DNA from: Polyangiaceae bacterium
Lineage (GTDB): Bacteria; Myxococcota_A; Polyangia; Polyangiales; Polyangiaceae
Reading direction: 5' to 3'
NCBI GenBank assembly: GCA_025937895.1
Contig: JAICQL010000008.1
Location: forward strand, 1 to 64,000
DNA: 64,000 nt
Shown here: in pieces, positions 9,253 to 19,497 of the stretch
How the letters are laid out: each line of letters begins with the position of its first letter
How positions within the stretch are numbered: position 1 is the stretch's first letter
The notes under the pieces: model-generated
Told to the model about the DNA's origin: nothing
Databases searched by the model: none
What the model saw: the letters and a program-made list of their open reading frames with translations, nothing else
Translations under genes and position numbers: made by a program

Positions 9253-10152
9253 TCAGGAAGTGGCTGCGCCCGCCAGGCGCGCTCGCTCTTCCCAGATCGC
9301 CTTCTCGATGCGCAGCCGCTCGGGCACGATGGCCTGGCGCGGGTGCGTGGGCACGAACTCGTAGCGCTCCTTGCCCAGGGCGCGCAGCACCGCGCGCTCC
9401 ACTGCCGAGTGCTCGCCGGGGTTGGGCCGGGCAAAGCACATCGGCTCCTGCAGCTTCACCGGCGGGTTGATGATGAAGCGCGCGCGCCCGCTGGAGTTGA
9501 CCGAGCGGGTGTGCAACATGAACGGGTGCATCAGGTACACGTCACCGATGCTGCCGGTGGCCTCGATGAAGTCGTTGCACTTGCCGACGATCTCCTTGCA
9601 CGGTGTTTCACCGGGCAATACCCCCTCGGGGTGCTCGGCCAGGAAGCGCGCCACGTGAGCGATGGAGTCACACGCCAGGTAGGTGCCGCCACCGCGATCC
9701 TCGATGTCGGAGAACACGGCGATCACCAGCAAGCCCTGCTCCGGTGAGTCCAGGAAGTGACGAAAGAAGTCGCCGTCCTTGTGCCAGAGCTGCCACTCCT
9801 CGCCGTGGATGACGGGCGAGGGTGGCTGCCAGACGTGGCTCTCGCGCCCGAAGTTGATGATGTAGCCATCGCCCCACGTGCACGGCAGAGCGCGGCCAGC
9901 GCCCCCGATCAGCTCACATGCAGCCTGCCAGGCGCGGGGCGCGATGCTCTCCGCCGGCACGCGCGCCGTCTCCGGCGCGCGGATGCGCCCGGATGGCCAT
10001 GTGCTGGGGTCATCGAGCGAGCAATACAGGCGCTCGCAAGCACGGCGTGTCGACTCGAGCGCAAACTCACGACTGAAGCAGCCGCTCAGTCGTACGAAGC
10101 CGCGCTCCACAAACTGTTCAAGTTCGGCGTTGGTCAGGATTCGCTCGGACAT
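9253..10152 (-). CDS. Phytanoyl-CoA dioxygenase (PhyH) family protein
   Basis: Start chosen at MSERILTNAELEQFVERGFVRL; 'WQLWHKDGDFFRHF' HxD and 'HPFMLHTRSVNSSGRARFIINPP' distal His/Arg. Confidence 0.82.
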   Translation of the reverse strand: MSERILTNAELEQFVERGFVRLSGCFSREFALESTRRACERLYCSLDDPSTWPSGRIRAPETARVPAESIAPRAWQAACELIGGAGRALPCTWGDGYIINFGRESHVWQPPSPVIHGEEWQLWHKDGDFFRHFLDSPEQGLLVIAVFSDIEDRGGGTYLACDSIAHVARFLAEHPEGVLPGETPCKEIVGKCNDFIEATGSIGDVYLMHPFMLHTRSVNSSGRARFIINPPVKLQEPMCFARPNPGEHSAVERAVLRALGKERYEFVPTHPRQAIVPERLRIEKAIWEERARLAGAATS

Positions 10153-10383
10153 CGGGATCGCAAGCGTAGTCCTCGGCGGTCCCGCTGGCCGTAACGAATG
10201 CTCACCCTGCTTGCCGGAAGTGCTCCGCGCTTGCCGTCTCCGGGCCGGCGCCGGGATCGCCACCCGGCCCTCAAAAGGGATTGGCAGGGCCATCTTTTTG
10301 CGGGTATCTTCGTCCGAATCACGGGCCGGCTGCGGATCTACCGGACGCTTGGTGCGCCCGCGCGCGCCGGCCCCTGGCTTGCC

Positions 10384-12807
10384 ATGCCCTCACCTCACCC
10401 GCCCCGCCGCCCGCGCTCCCCGCTGCTCCCGTCCGTCGCCCGGAGCTGCCTCATCGGGCTCTCACGGGCGGCCGCCAGCGGCTGCAAGGTCGCCCTGCCC
10501 GGTGCCGCCCTGCTCGGGATGATGGCCGCCTGCAGCCCCGGCAAGCCCGATCCCGAGGTGACGGTGCGCCAGCCCTCCTCGCCGGATCAGCCAGGCTCGA
10601 GCACGGGAGCTCCCTCGCTGCGCGAGCCCACGGCGAGTGATCTGGCGCTCGCGGCCGAGCCGCCGCCACCCGCGTGTGGAGATGGCGCCCTCAACGACGA
10701 CGAGCAGTGTGACGACGGCAACACCACCTCGGGCGACGGCTGCTCTGCCAACTGTCTCGTGGTGGAACAGGGCTACCTGTGCGCCACGCCCGGCGCGGAG
10801 TGTGTGCTGGCAGAGATCTGCGGCGACGGCGCGCAGATCGGGGCCGAGCAGTGTGATGACGGCAACGCCACGGGCGAAGACGGCTGCAGCGCCACTTGCC
10901 AGCGCGAGCTCGACTTCTTTTGCCCGGTGCCCGGTGAGCCCTGCGTCTCCGGGGTGAGCTGCGGTGACGGGCGCGTCTCCGGCTCCGAGCAGTGCGATGA
11001 CCGCGGGGTCACTGCCGGAGATGGCTGCTCCGAGCTCTGTCAGCTGGAAGAGGGCTGGGCCTGTCCGCTGCCCGGCGCGCGCTGCGTGCCCGTGTGCGGC
11101 GACGGCCTGCGGCTCGGCAACGAGAGCTGCGACGACGGTAACATCCTGCCTGGTGACGGCTGCAGCGCCACCTGCGCCCGCGAAGACGCCTTCGCCTGCA
11201 ACGTGCCCGGCCAGCTGTGCTCGCGCACGGTGTGCGGTGACGGCGACGTGGAGGGCAGCGAGGGCTGTGATGACGGCGCGGGGGACCGCCCGTTTGACGG
11301 CTGCTTTGCCTGCGTGCGCGAGCCGCAGTGTGAGCTGGGCGCCTGCGGCGCCGTGTGCGGGGACGGCCTGCGCTACAGCGAGGAGCAGTGCGACGACGGT
11401 AACGTTCTGCCCGGTGACGGCTGCTCTGCAGATTGCCGGGAGGAGCCGGGCTTTCGCTGTGTAGACCAGGGCGGCCAGGGTGCCGCCGGGACCACCTTCG
11501 TGCTGCCGGTGATCTACCGGGATTTTGTCGGCGCCGACACCTCGGGAGACGGGCTCGCGGCAGCCCGCGCAGCAGCTCGCGCCAGCGTCGGCCTGGAACA
11601 GCACCCCGACTTCAACACCTTCCAGGGCACGGGCGTGCTGGGCGCGGTGCAGGCCCAGCTGGGTGCCGATGGGCGTCCGGTGTTCGCCTGTCAGAACGCC
11701 GCAGCCCCGGGCTGCGCCGCGGTGCTCGAGAACTTCACCTCTGCGCAGCGTTTCAACCAGTGGTACCGCAACACCAGCGGCGTGAACCTGGCCGTGGTGG
11801 ATCAACTCTCGCTCGGCGCGATCGACGACGGCGCGTTCCTGTTCGACTCCGCCGATCCGCTCACCACCCTGAACGGCCAGTTCGATCCGCTGCTGGACGC
11901 CGGCTTCCAGGCGCAGACCGTCGGCGGCACTCCGCTCGAGGGGCACGAGTTCTGCGACGTCGCTCTGGTGCCTCAACCCGACGGTCCCGACGGCAATGGC
12001 GGCAACGCCACGCCCCGCAACATGAGCTTCACGACCGAGACGCGCTTCGTGTTCGAATACGGCGGCGGGGAGCGCTTCGAGTTCTCGGGCGACGACGACG
12101 TGTGGGTGTTCATGAACAACCGTCTGGTGATGGATCTGGGCGGCCTGCACCAGGTGGCCACCGGCGCGTTCACGCTCGACGACACCGGCATCGCCACCGT
12201 GGAGCGTGAGGGCCCGGCCGGCAGCGCGCTCACCCTGGCCCAGCCCATCGCCATCGACACGGGCATGGAGCTCGGCGGCATCTACGAGGCCGTGCTGTTT
12301 CACGCCGAGCGCCACGAGTGCGGCTCCAACTTCAAGCTCACCCTGGCCGGCTTTGACAAGCCGCGCAGCGTCTGTGAAGAGGTGTGCGGCGACGGCGTGG
12401 TCACGCGCAGCGAGACGTGCGACGACGGCGAGCTCAACGGCACGGGCTACGGCCTGTGCGGCGGCGACTGTCAGCCGGGCCCGCGCTGCGGTGACGCGCT
12501 GGTCAACGGCGATGAGGCCTGTGACAACGGCCTGAACGTCGACCGTTACTCCAACAGCTCGGGCGCCTGCGGCCCGGGCTGCACCCTGCCCTCCTCCTGC
12601 GGCGACGGCGTGGTCGACCCCAGCGTGGGCGAGCAATGTGACGACGGCGTGAACGACAACTCCTACGGCGGCTGCACGGACACCTGCAGGCTCGGGCCGC
12701 GCTGCGGCGATGGCGCGGTCAACGGCGGGGATGAGGAGTGCGACGATCAGAACCGCATCAACGGCGACGGCTGCAACCTGGACTGCCGCGTGGAGCGCCT
12801 GCGCTGA
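10384..12807 (+). CDS. DUF4215-repeat protein with central fibro-slime domain
   Basis: About ten Cys-rich repeats of the type 'CGDGxxxxxEqCDDGN...GDGCSatC' flanking 'FEFSGDDDVWVFMNNRLVMDLGGLH' fibro-slime signature. Confidence 0.88.
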   Translation: MPSPHPPRRPRSPLLPSVARSCLIGLSRAAASGCKVALPGAALLGMMAACSPGKPDPEVTVRQPSSPDQPGSSTGAPSLREPTASDLALAAEPPPPACGDGALNDDEQCDDGNTTSGDGCSANCLVVEQGYLCATPGAECVLAEICGDGAQIGAEQCDDGNATGEDGCSATCQRELDFFCPVPGEPCVSGVSCGDGRVSGSEQCDDRGVTAGDGCSELCQLEEGWACPLPGARCVPVCGDGLRLGNESCDDGNILPGDGCSATCAREDAFACNVPGQLCSRTVCGDGDVEGSEGCDDGAGDRPFDGCFACVREPQCELGACGAVCGDGLRYSEEQCDDGNVLPGDGCSADCREEPGFRCVDQGGQGAAGTTFVLPVIYRDFVGADTSGDGLAAARAAARASVGLEQHPDFNTFQGTGVLGAVQAQLGADGRPVFACQNAAAPGCAAVLENFTSAQRFNQWYRNTSGVNLAVVDQLSLGAIDDGAFLFDSADPLTTLNGQFDPLLDAGFQAQTVGGTPLEGHEFCDVALVPQPDGPDGNGGNATPRNMSFTTETRFVFEYGGGERFEFSGDDDVWVFMNNRLVMDLGGLHQVATGAFTLDDTGIATVEREGPAGSALTLAQPIAIDTGMELGGIYEAVLFHAERHECGSNFKLTLAGFDKPRSVCEEVCGDGVVTRSETCDDGELNGTGYGLCGGDCQPGPRCGDALVNGDEACDNGLNVDRYSNSSGACGPGCTLPSSCGDGVVDPSVGEQCDDGVNDNSYGGCTDTCRLGPRCGDGAVNGGDEECDDQNRINGDGCNLDCRVERLR

Positions 12808-12814
12808 GGCTCAG

Positions 12815-13849
12815 ATGAAAGCTGCCTTCCTGAGCGCCCCCGGGCGCATGACCTGCGGGCACGCGCCCGACCCCGAGCTCTCGGGCCCGGGCGACGTGCT
12901 CTTGGAGCTGCAGGCCGTGGGCATCTGCGGCTCCGATCTGCACTACTTTCGCACCGGGCGCATCGGCAGCCAGGTCTTACAGGCGCCCTGGATCATGGGA
13001 CACGAGTGCACGGCCGTGGTGCGCGAGGTGGGCTCGGCCGTGCGCGACCTGGCCCCCGGAGATCGGGTGGCGGTCGATCCGCTGATCGCCTGCGGCCGCT
13101 GCGATCAGTGCCGCGCGGGGCGCAAGCACACCTGCCGCGAGCAGCGCTTTCTGGGCTGCCCGGGGCAGCAGCAGGGCTGCCTGTGCGAGCGGCTGGTGAT
13201 GCCCGCGGAGTGTTGCTTCAAGGTGCCGGAGCAGCTCTCGGTGGGTGCCGCGGTGATGGTGGAGCCGTTTGCGATCGCGTTGCACGCCCTGAGCATGCTG
13301 GGCTCAGCGGGCGCGGAGGGCCAGCGCATCGGCGTGCTCGGCGCCGGCCCGATCGGCCTGTGCATGCTGGCCGCGCTGCGCTGGGCCAAGTCCGCCGAGG
13401 TGCTGGTCACCGATCGGCTGGAGTACCGCGCGGCGATGGCGGAGCGCCTGGGCGCGAGCTCGGTGCATGTGAGCGGTGACTCCGGCGCCGAGCTCCTGGC
13501 GCGCAACCCGGCCGGGCTGGACGCGGTGTTTGACTGCACCGGGGAGCAGGCCGCGCTGGATCAGGCCGCTGCGCTGCTGGCGCCGGGGGGCACGCTGGTG
13601 ATGGTGGGCATTCCGGAGACGGCGCGCGTTTCCTTCGACCCGAACGCCTGGCGACGCAAGGAGCTGACCATCAAGAACGTGCGCCGGCAGAACGAGTGCA
13701 CGGACCGCGCGGTGGAGCTGCTGGGCAGTGGAGACATCCAGCTGGACGAGGTCATCACCCACAGCTTCCCGCTCGCCGACACGCAGAGCGCCTTCGAGCT
13801 GGTGGCGAGCTATCGAGACGGGGTGGGCAAGGCCCTGATCGTGCTCTAG
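12815..13849 (+). CDS. Zinc-dependent alcohol/sorbitol-type dehydrogenase (MDR family)
   Basis: 'AVGICGSDLHYF...GHECTAVV', structural Zn Cys cluster 'CGRCDQCRAGRKHTC', Rossmann 'GVLGAGPIG'. Confidence 0.9.
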   Translation: MKAAFLSAPGRMTCGHAPDPELSGPGDVLLELQAVGICGSDLHYFRTGRIGSQVLQAPWIMGHECTAVVREVGSAVRDLAPGDRVAVDPLIACGRCDQCRAGRKHTCREQRFLGCPGQQQGCLCERLVMPAECCFKVPEQLSVGAAVMVEPFAIALHALSMLGSAGAEGQRIGVLGAGPIGLCMLAALRWAKSAEVLVTDRLEYRAAMAERLGASSVHVSGDSGAELLARNPAGLDAVFDCTGEQAALDQAAALLAPGGTLVMVGIPETARVSFDPNAWRRKELTIKNVRRQNECTDRAVELLGSGDIQLDEVITHSFPLADTQSAFELVASYRDGVGKALIVL

Positions 13850-13879
13850 CTGCGCTCGGCGCTGTCCCTCGTCTCAACG

Positions 13880-16372
13880 CTACTGCTGGCGGGCCACCAG
13901 CAAGGTGATGTCGTCGCGCTGCTGGTCCATCCAGGCCTGTACGCCGCGCAGCAGGTGATCGCGGATCTCCCCCACCGGGGCCGCGTGCACCGCCTCCAGC
14001 TCGGCCGCCAGCCGCGCTGCGCCGTACTGTTGCTTGCGCGCGTTGCGCGCCTCGACGGCGCCGTCCGTGTACAGCAGCAACACGTCGCCCGGCTCGAGCA
14101 TGGCTTGGGTCTCCGGCATCTGGCCGCGCACGTCGGGCTTGATGCCCACCCACAAGCCCGGCGCCGGCAGCACCTCGCAGCGCCCGGTGCGCGCGCGATA
14201 CACGATGGGCTCCTCGTGCGCGCCCGCGAAGCAGAGCCGCCCGCTGGCATCGTAGCGCAGCAGCATCAAGGTGGCGTGCTCCGTCTGTTGCAGCCGCTGC
14301 TTCAAATTCTCGAACAGCACGGCATTGACCAGCTCCAGAGCAGCGCTGGGTGCCGCCTCGGGGTCGGCGCGCAGCACCGCCGCGACGCTGCTCTGCACCA
14401 TCATCATCACCACCCCCGGGCCCAGCCCGTGGCCCGCCACGTCGCCGATGCTCAGCCACGCTCCGCCCGGAAACGGCAGCACGTCATAGCAGTCTCCCCC
14501 CACCTCCGTGGCGGGCACCATCGTGGCGGCGAGCTCCAGGCCCTCGACCTCCAGGCGATCGGGCAGCACCGAGGTCTGGATGCGCGCCGCCAGGGACAGC
14601 TCGTGCTGCAGCCGCTGGCGCTCGGCTCGCTCGCGCTCGGCCACCTCGCGATCCACGCGCCGGATCAGCCGCGCGCCCTCCAGCGCCACGCTGATCTGCT
14701 CGCGCAGCCACTCGTAGATCTGCCCCTGCGGCGGGCCGAAGTCGAGCAGCAACATGCCCAGCGGGTTGTCTCCGAAGAACAGCGGGCTCACCGTCAGGGT
14801 GCCCGGCGCTGCGGGCAAGAGTGACGCCGGCGCGAGCTCGACCGTGGCGAAGCGCAGGCCCTGCTCGGGCAGCTCCAGGCGCTGGCCATCACGGTACGCA
14901 AAGATCATGCGCGACTCGTGCGGGGGCCAGAGCGGGCTCGGCTCGTACAGCGCCACATAGCAGCCGCGCATGCCGATGCGCGGCAGGTGCGTGGTCAGCG
15001 CCTCGAACAGGCGCTGCTCGGAGAAGGAGCCCAGCACGTCGCTGCCGGCGGCGATGGTCTCCTGCAAGAGCCCCTCGCTGTAGATGCGGCGGGCTGCCTG
15101 CTGGCGCTCGGCGGCGTCACCGGCCAGCACGCGATAGCGATAAAGCAGCGCATCGCCCTGCGCGCGCTGCTCCGGGGGCAAGGCCGCTCGCAGCGCGGAG
15201 ATCACCCGCTGCCAGTCGCCCAGCTCCCGCCCGGAGCTCATCGCGCTGGCCCGCAGCTCGGAGAGCAGCTGCTGGCCACGACCAGCCGCGCCGCGCAGCT
15301 CCAGGGTGAAGGCCGTGGCCAGCTGAGCGCGCCAGTCACGCGGCAGCTGCTCGTTGCCGCTGGGCTTGAGCTCGCGCAGGCGCCGCTCGAGCTGGTCGGG
15401 CGTGAGCTCGCTGCCGTCGCCGGGCGGCGGAGGCCGCAGCGAAGGTGGCGGCGGCGCCGAGCCCGGCGGCGGCACCAGCGCATCGAAGATCGCGCGGCAG
15501 CCGCAGGACTCGCGCAGCACCAGCTCTCCGGCGGTGAGCGTCAGCGGGCTGGGCGTGCCGCCCGCCAGCTGCAGCAGCACGTGCGACACGGCGCTGTCCG
15601 CCAGGCTCGGCAGTGGCTGCCGCAGCGAGCTCAGCGAGGGCTTGCTCCAGCGGCCCTCGGGCACATCGTCAAAACCGATGACCAGCACGTGGTCCGGCAC
15701 GCGTACGCCGCGGCTGGCAAGCTCGGCGAGCGCACCGAGCGCCATGCTGTCGTTGGCGGCCACCAGCGCCTCGAAAGGCGGCTTGCCCTCGAAGCGCAGC
15801 TCGCGCATCGCGCGCGCGCCGGAGAGCTCGGAGAAGTCGCCCTGCAGCACCAGCGCCGGGTCGAGCGGGATGCCGTGTTGCTCGAGCGCCTGCTGGTAGC
15901 CGCGATAGCGCAGCTCCGCCTCGGCGTTCAGGCGCGACCCGCGCAGGAAGGCCACGCGCCGCACGCCGTGCACATCGATCAGGTGATGCACGGCCTCCTG
16001 CATGCTCTGCACGTTGTCCGTACAGATGCTGGGCACGTTGTCGAACACCAGCGCCAGCGCCGCCATGGGCAGCGCGCGATAGCGCAGGAAGTATTGCGCC
16101 AGGCGCTCCGGCCCCGCGCAGAAGCCGAGAGGCGCCACGATCAACCCGTCCACGCAGGCGGGGCTGGGCAGCTGATAGCAACGGTTGGCCTGCCGCGCCG
16201 CGAGCTCGGGTGCGTCGAGCGTGCCACCGATGAACACGAACAGCCGCACGCCCCGGCGCCGCGCGGCCGCGTCGACGGCGATCACGAGCTCCTGCCAGAA
16301 GCGATCCGAGAGGGACTCCACCAGCAGGCCGAGGCGGATGCTGGATGGATCGCGCATGTGACCGTTCGCCAT
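13880..16372 (-). CDS. LacI-type periplasmic-binding-like sensor fused to SpoIIE/PP2C phosphatase (metal motifs intact)
   Basis: N-term LacI-like sensor without HTH ('GLLVESLSDRFWQELVIAV...VIGFDDVPEG...LRESCGC'); C-term 'EVGGDCYDVL...SIGDVAGHGLGPG...YTDGAVEA...RDDITLLV'. Confidence 0.85.
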   Translation of the reverse strand: MANGHMRDPSSIRLGLLVESLSDRFWQELVIAVDAAARRRGVRLFVFIGGTLDAPELAARQANRCYQLPSPACVDGLIVAPLGFCAGPERLAQYFLRYRALPMAALALVFDNVPSICTDNVQSMQEAVHHLIDVHGVRRVAFLRGSRLNAEAELRYRGYQQALEQHGIPLDPALVLQGDFSELSGARAMRELRFEGKPPFEALVAANDSMALGALAELASRGVRVPDHVLVIGFDDVPEGRWSKPSLSSLRQPLPSLADSAVSHVLLQLAGGTPSPLTLTAGELVLRESCGCRAIFDALVPPPGSAPPPPSLRPPPPGDGSELTPDQLERRLRELKPSGNEQLPRDWRAQLATAFTLELRGAAGRGQQLLSELRASAMSSGRELGDWQRVISALRAALPPEQRAQGDALLYRYRVLAGDAAERQQAARRIYSEGLLQETIAAGSDVLGSFSEQRLFEALTTHLPRIGMRGCYVALYEPSPLWPPHESRMIFAYRDGQRLELPEQGLRFATVELAPASLLPAAPGTLTVSPLFFGDNPLGMLLLDFGPPQGQIYEWLREQISVALEGARLIRRVDREVAERERAERQRLQHELSLAARIQTSVLPDRLEVEGLELAATMVPATEVGGDCYDVLPFPGGAWLSIGDVAGHGLGPGVVMMMVQSSVAAVLRADPEAAPSAALELVNAVLFENLKQRLQQTEHATLMLLRYDASGRLCFAGAHEEPIVYRARTGRCEVLPAPGLWVGIKPDVRGQMPETQAMLEPGDVLLLYTDGAVEARNARKQQYGAARLAAELEAVHAAPVGEIRDHLLRGVQAWMDQQRDDITLLVARQQ

Positions 16373-16386
16373 GCCCTGCCCCCTCG

Positions 16387-18843
16387 TCAGCTGGGCCCCA
16401 GGCGGCGGCCCACGATCACCGACAGATCCGCGCGCTTGCCGGACCAGCTCTGCCCGATGTTCAGCAAATCATCCTTGATCTTGTCGACCGAGCTGGCGCG
16501 GTTGCGCTCCAGCTGGAGCGCGATGTGCTCATCGCCGATCGGAGCATCCTCGAAGTCCGAGGAGCGCGTGAGGCCCTGCGTGTGCAGCAGGAAAATGTCG
16601 TGTGGCGCCAGGGTGAACTCGCCGCCAAACACCACCTCGCCCTGCGGGCTCTCGCCCAGCGGCTCCATCGCGGGCCTGCCCGGCGCGCCATGCCAGGGAC
16701 ACAGGGTCACGCCGGCGTAGTCCGCAGCAAAGCGCACCGTGCCGTGGTGCGAGTAGCGCGCCACCAGCAGGTTGAAATAGAGCCGCTCGCGCGAGCGCTG
16801 CTCCACATTTTCCTGCAGTACCAGCAGGGCCTGCCAGAGCAGTCGCTCGGGCTCGTACGCGCGCGGGTTGCGGCACAGGCAGGCCACGATGCTCTGCAAC
16901 ATGGGCACGATCAGGCCCGGCCCCAGTCCACCACCACGCACGCTGCCCACGGCCAGCCAGGCCCCCGTCTCATCCGGGCGGACGTCGAAGTAGTCGGCGC
17001 CCGGCAGCTGCCCCGGACGCAGCGCGGCGGCCACATCCAGCCCCGCGATCTGCCAGTCTGTGGGCAGGATGGAGCTCTGCACCCGGCGCGCCACGCGCAG
17101 CTCCTCCTGCATGCGAGCGCGCTCGGCCTGCTCGCGCTGCAGCGCGCGGCGCGCCACCTGGCGCACCAGCGAGGCGCCCTCCAGCGCCGCCCCCAGCTGC
17201 TCGCGCAGGGCCAGATACACGGCGCCCTGGCGCGGACCGATCTCGAACAGCGCGAAGCCGAGCGGCTCGTTCTGGTAGTGAAGCGACTCCACCACGAAGC
17301 CGATCGCCGCATCGGAGGGCCAGAAGCCGTGCGGCACGAGCTCTCGGGTGTCGAAGTCGCGACTGCCGAGCATCGGCTCCCGGCGCCGGTGGTCATGACA
17401 GATCAAGAGCCGCGAACGCGCCGGCAGCTCGTCGCCGGCGGGCGTCAGGTACTGGGAGACGAAGTAGCTGGGCACGCCGAGCGCGGGCAGCTGGCTGCGC
17501 AGCGAGCCCGCAATGCCCTCCGGATCGAAGGCGGTGCTCGTGGCCTGCCCTGCCAGCGCCAGCAGGCGCCCCTGGCGCTCGAACTCCAGCCGGCGGAACG
17601 CCTGCTGCCGCTCGGTGGCGTAGCTCACGCGCTCGACCGCCAGGTGCATCAGCGTCTCTACCCGCGCGCGCAGCGCCGGATCGCTGCCCAGGCGCGCCAG
17701 CGCCACCGAGCGCAGCCGAGCCAGCGCGTGATACCAGGCAGAGAGACTGGAGCGATGCAGCAGGTGATCGGACAGCTCCTGCTCCAGCAGCAGCACGAAG
17801 CCGCCCTCACGCCGCCCGGTGACCTCCTCCCACAGGCACTCCACCAGGGCGCGCGCCGGCGCATCCACGAGCTCGATGCCGCGCAGCGAGAGCTCACGCA
17901 TCATCGCCGCGGCCACGGTCCCGCGCCAGTCCCAGTTCTGCACGCGCAGCTGCAGCCAGCTGGTGGCGGCCGAGGTGACCTCGAAGCTCACTCCGCAGCC
18001 GCACGAGCGGCGCGGCACGAACTCGGCCGGTACCACCAGGCTCTCTGCCGGGCGCCCCTCGCGCTGCGCCAGCACCGCATCCACCGCCAGGCGCGCGCGC
18101 GCCCGCCAGGGCTGGCGCACCGAGCTGATCGGCGGGTCTGCGAAGCGCGAGTCCTCCACGTCGTCAAAGCCGCACACCGCCACGTCCTCGGGCACGCGCA
18201 GCCCCCGCGCCGTGAGCTCGCGCAGCGCGCTCGCCGCCATCGTATCGTTCGCGGCCACCAGCGCGTCGAAGGACACGCGGCGCGTGTCGAGCAGCAGGCT
18301 GACCGCGCGCGGCGCCGATTCGCGCGTGAAGGTGCCCGGCGCCACCAGCTCCTCCTCGAACGGCACGCCGTTGTCGCGCAGCGCCTCCAGGTAGCCGCGA
18401 TAGCGCTCGGCTGCGTCTTCGCTGCCCTCCGGGCCGCGCACGAAGGCGATGCGCCGCCGCCCGTGCACACGGATCAGGTGCACCACAGCGTCACGCATGC
18501 CAGCCGCGTTGTCGACGGCGATGTTGGGGATGCCGGGCGTGGTCATCGCCAGGGTGCACAGCGGAAGCGCGCGATAGCGGGCCAGATAGCGGCGCTGCTC
18601 CTCCATCGACAGCTGTGAGCCGATCGAGGCCACGACCAGCGCGCTCAGCACGCGCTCGTTGGCGAGCTGGTATGCCAGGTTGCTGGCGTCCGGGGCACTG
18701 CCCGCCGGCTTCAGGCCATGACCCACGAAGCACAGAAAGCGCATGCCGCGCGCCCGGATCTCATCGAAGAACGCAAACGAGAGCGAGCTCGCGTAGTCGC
18801 TATCGAGCCAGTCGATCAACAGACCGATGGTGAGGGGCGCCAT
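16387..18843 (-). CDS. Paralogous LacI-type sensor + SpoIIE-like domain (degenerate, probable pseudophosphatase)
   Basis: Same architecture ('VCGFDDVEDS...RRSCGCGVSFEV'); phosphatase motifs altered: 'LPGADYFDV', 'AVGSVRGGGLGPG', 'HTQGLTRS', 'RADLSVIV'. Confidence 0.82.
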   Translation of the reverse strand: MAPLTIGLLIDWLDSDYASSLSFAFFDEIRARGMRFLCFVGHGLKPAGSAPDASNLAYQLANERVLSALVVASIGSQLSMEEQRRYLARYRALPLCTLAMTTPGIPNIAVDNAAGMRDAVVHLIRVHGRRRIAFVRGPEGSEDAAERYRGYLEALRDNGVPFEEELVAPGTFTRESAPRAVSLLLDTRRVSFDALVAANDTMAASALRELTARGLRVPEDVAVCGFDDVEDSRFADPPISSVRQPWRARARLAVDAVLAQREGRPAESLVVPAEFVPRRSCGCGVSFEVTSAATSWLQLRVQNWDWRGTVAAAMMRELSLRGIELVDAPARALVECLWEEVTGRREGGFVLLLEQELSDHLLHRSSLSAWYHALARLRSVALARLGSDPALRARVETLMHLAVERVSYATERQQAFRRLEFERQGRLLALAGQATSTAFDPEGIAGSLRSQLPALGVPSYFVSQYLTPAGDELPARSRLLICHDHRRREPMLGSRDFDTRELVPHGFWPSDAAIGFVVESLHYQNEPLGFALFEIGPRQGAVYLALREQLGAALEGASLVRQVARRALQREQAERARMQEELRVARRVQSSILPTDWQIAGLDVAAALRPGQLPGADYFDVRPDETGAWLAVGSVRGGGLGPGLIVPMLQSIVACLCRNPRAYEPERLLWQALLVLQENVEQRSRERLYFNLLVARYSHHGTVRFAADYAGVTLCPWHGAPGRPAMEPLGESPQGEVVFGGEFTLAPHDIFLLHTQGLTRSSDFEDAPIGDEHIALQLERNRASSVDKIKDDLLNIGQSWSGKRADLSVIVGRRLGPS

Positions 18844-18984
18844 GTCAGATGTCGGACGTGCACTGACAGTACGACCCAGCCCGCAGCCGATTTAGCCGCG
18901 TTTCCTGCGCCCGCCGCAAAATGCCAGCCGGCCCGCACGCTGGCCCCCGCTCGAGCCATGCGAGCAGTCCCCCGCCGGCGCCGC

Positions 18985-19368
18985 TCAGCGCTGGTATTTG
19001 GCCTGAAAGGCGTATTCGAGGGTTCGCTCGCAGGGGCGCTCTCCCACGCGCCCGCTGCACACGCTGCTGCCGTTGAAGGCCTCACGCCCGGCGCGCAGCT
19101 GCTGCAGCGCCTCGCGCGTCAGATCATGCCCGCCGTCTTCACACTTGCTGTCACCGCACGGGATCTCGAAGCGTGAGGAGGCCTGCGCCACCACCACGTG
19201 CTGGATGCGACTCGTGCCCACCACGCGGTGGCCGCCGCTGAACTCTTCCAAGTTCAGCCGCAGCGCCTCGAGCTGAGGCACCTCATCCCGCAGCCTCGGT
19301 GCGTCATTCTCCCGCTTCCAGCGATCGGAACGCGCCGTTCGACGGTTTTGCCAGCCGCGCAGATTCAT
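18985..19368 (-). CDS. Conserved-looking small hypothetical protein
   Basis: Start chosen at MNLRGWQNRRTARS; charged soluble protein with Cys at spaced positions; no recognised family. Confidence 0.5.
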   Translation of the reverse strand: MNLRGWQNRRTARSDRWKRENDAPRLRDEVPQLEALRLNLEEFSGGHRVVGTSRIQHVVVAQASSRFEIPCGDSKCEDGGHDLTREALQQLRAGREAFNGSSVCSGRVGERPCERTLEYAFQAKYQR

Positions 19369-19497
19369 AGCCCCTCGTCTCTTCGCTGCGGCACCGGTAG
19401 GAAACTCGCACAAGCCGTGCCAAGTTGCGAGCCAATTCGCCGCCGCCATGCCCCCCAGCCGGGGTGAAGCGCCCATCGAGGTGTCGCGGAGCGCCGC

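Noticed and set aside
10462-12636. 724-aa minus-strand ORF opposite the DUF4215/fibro-slime gene
   Set aside because: Mirror-frame artefact of repeated coding sequence; the plus strand carries clear domain motifs.
16345-18618. 757-aa plus-strand ORF opposite the second SpoIIE-like gene (and 14918..16720 opposite the first)
   Set aside because: His/Arg/Gln-rich with no recognisable family; real LacI/SpoIIE domains lie on the other strand.
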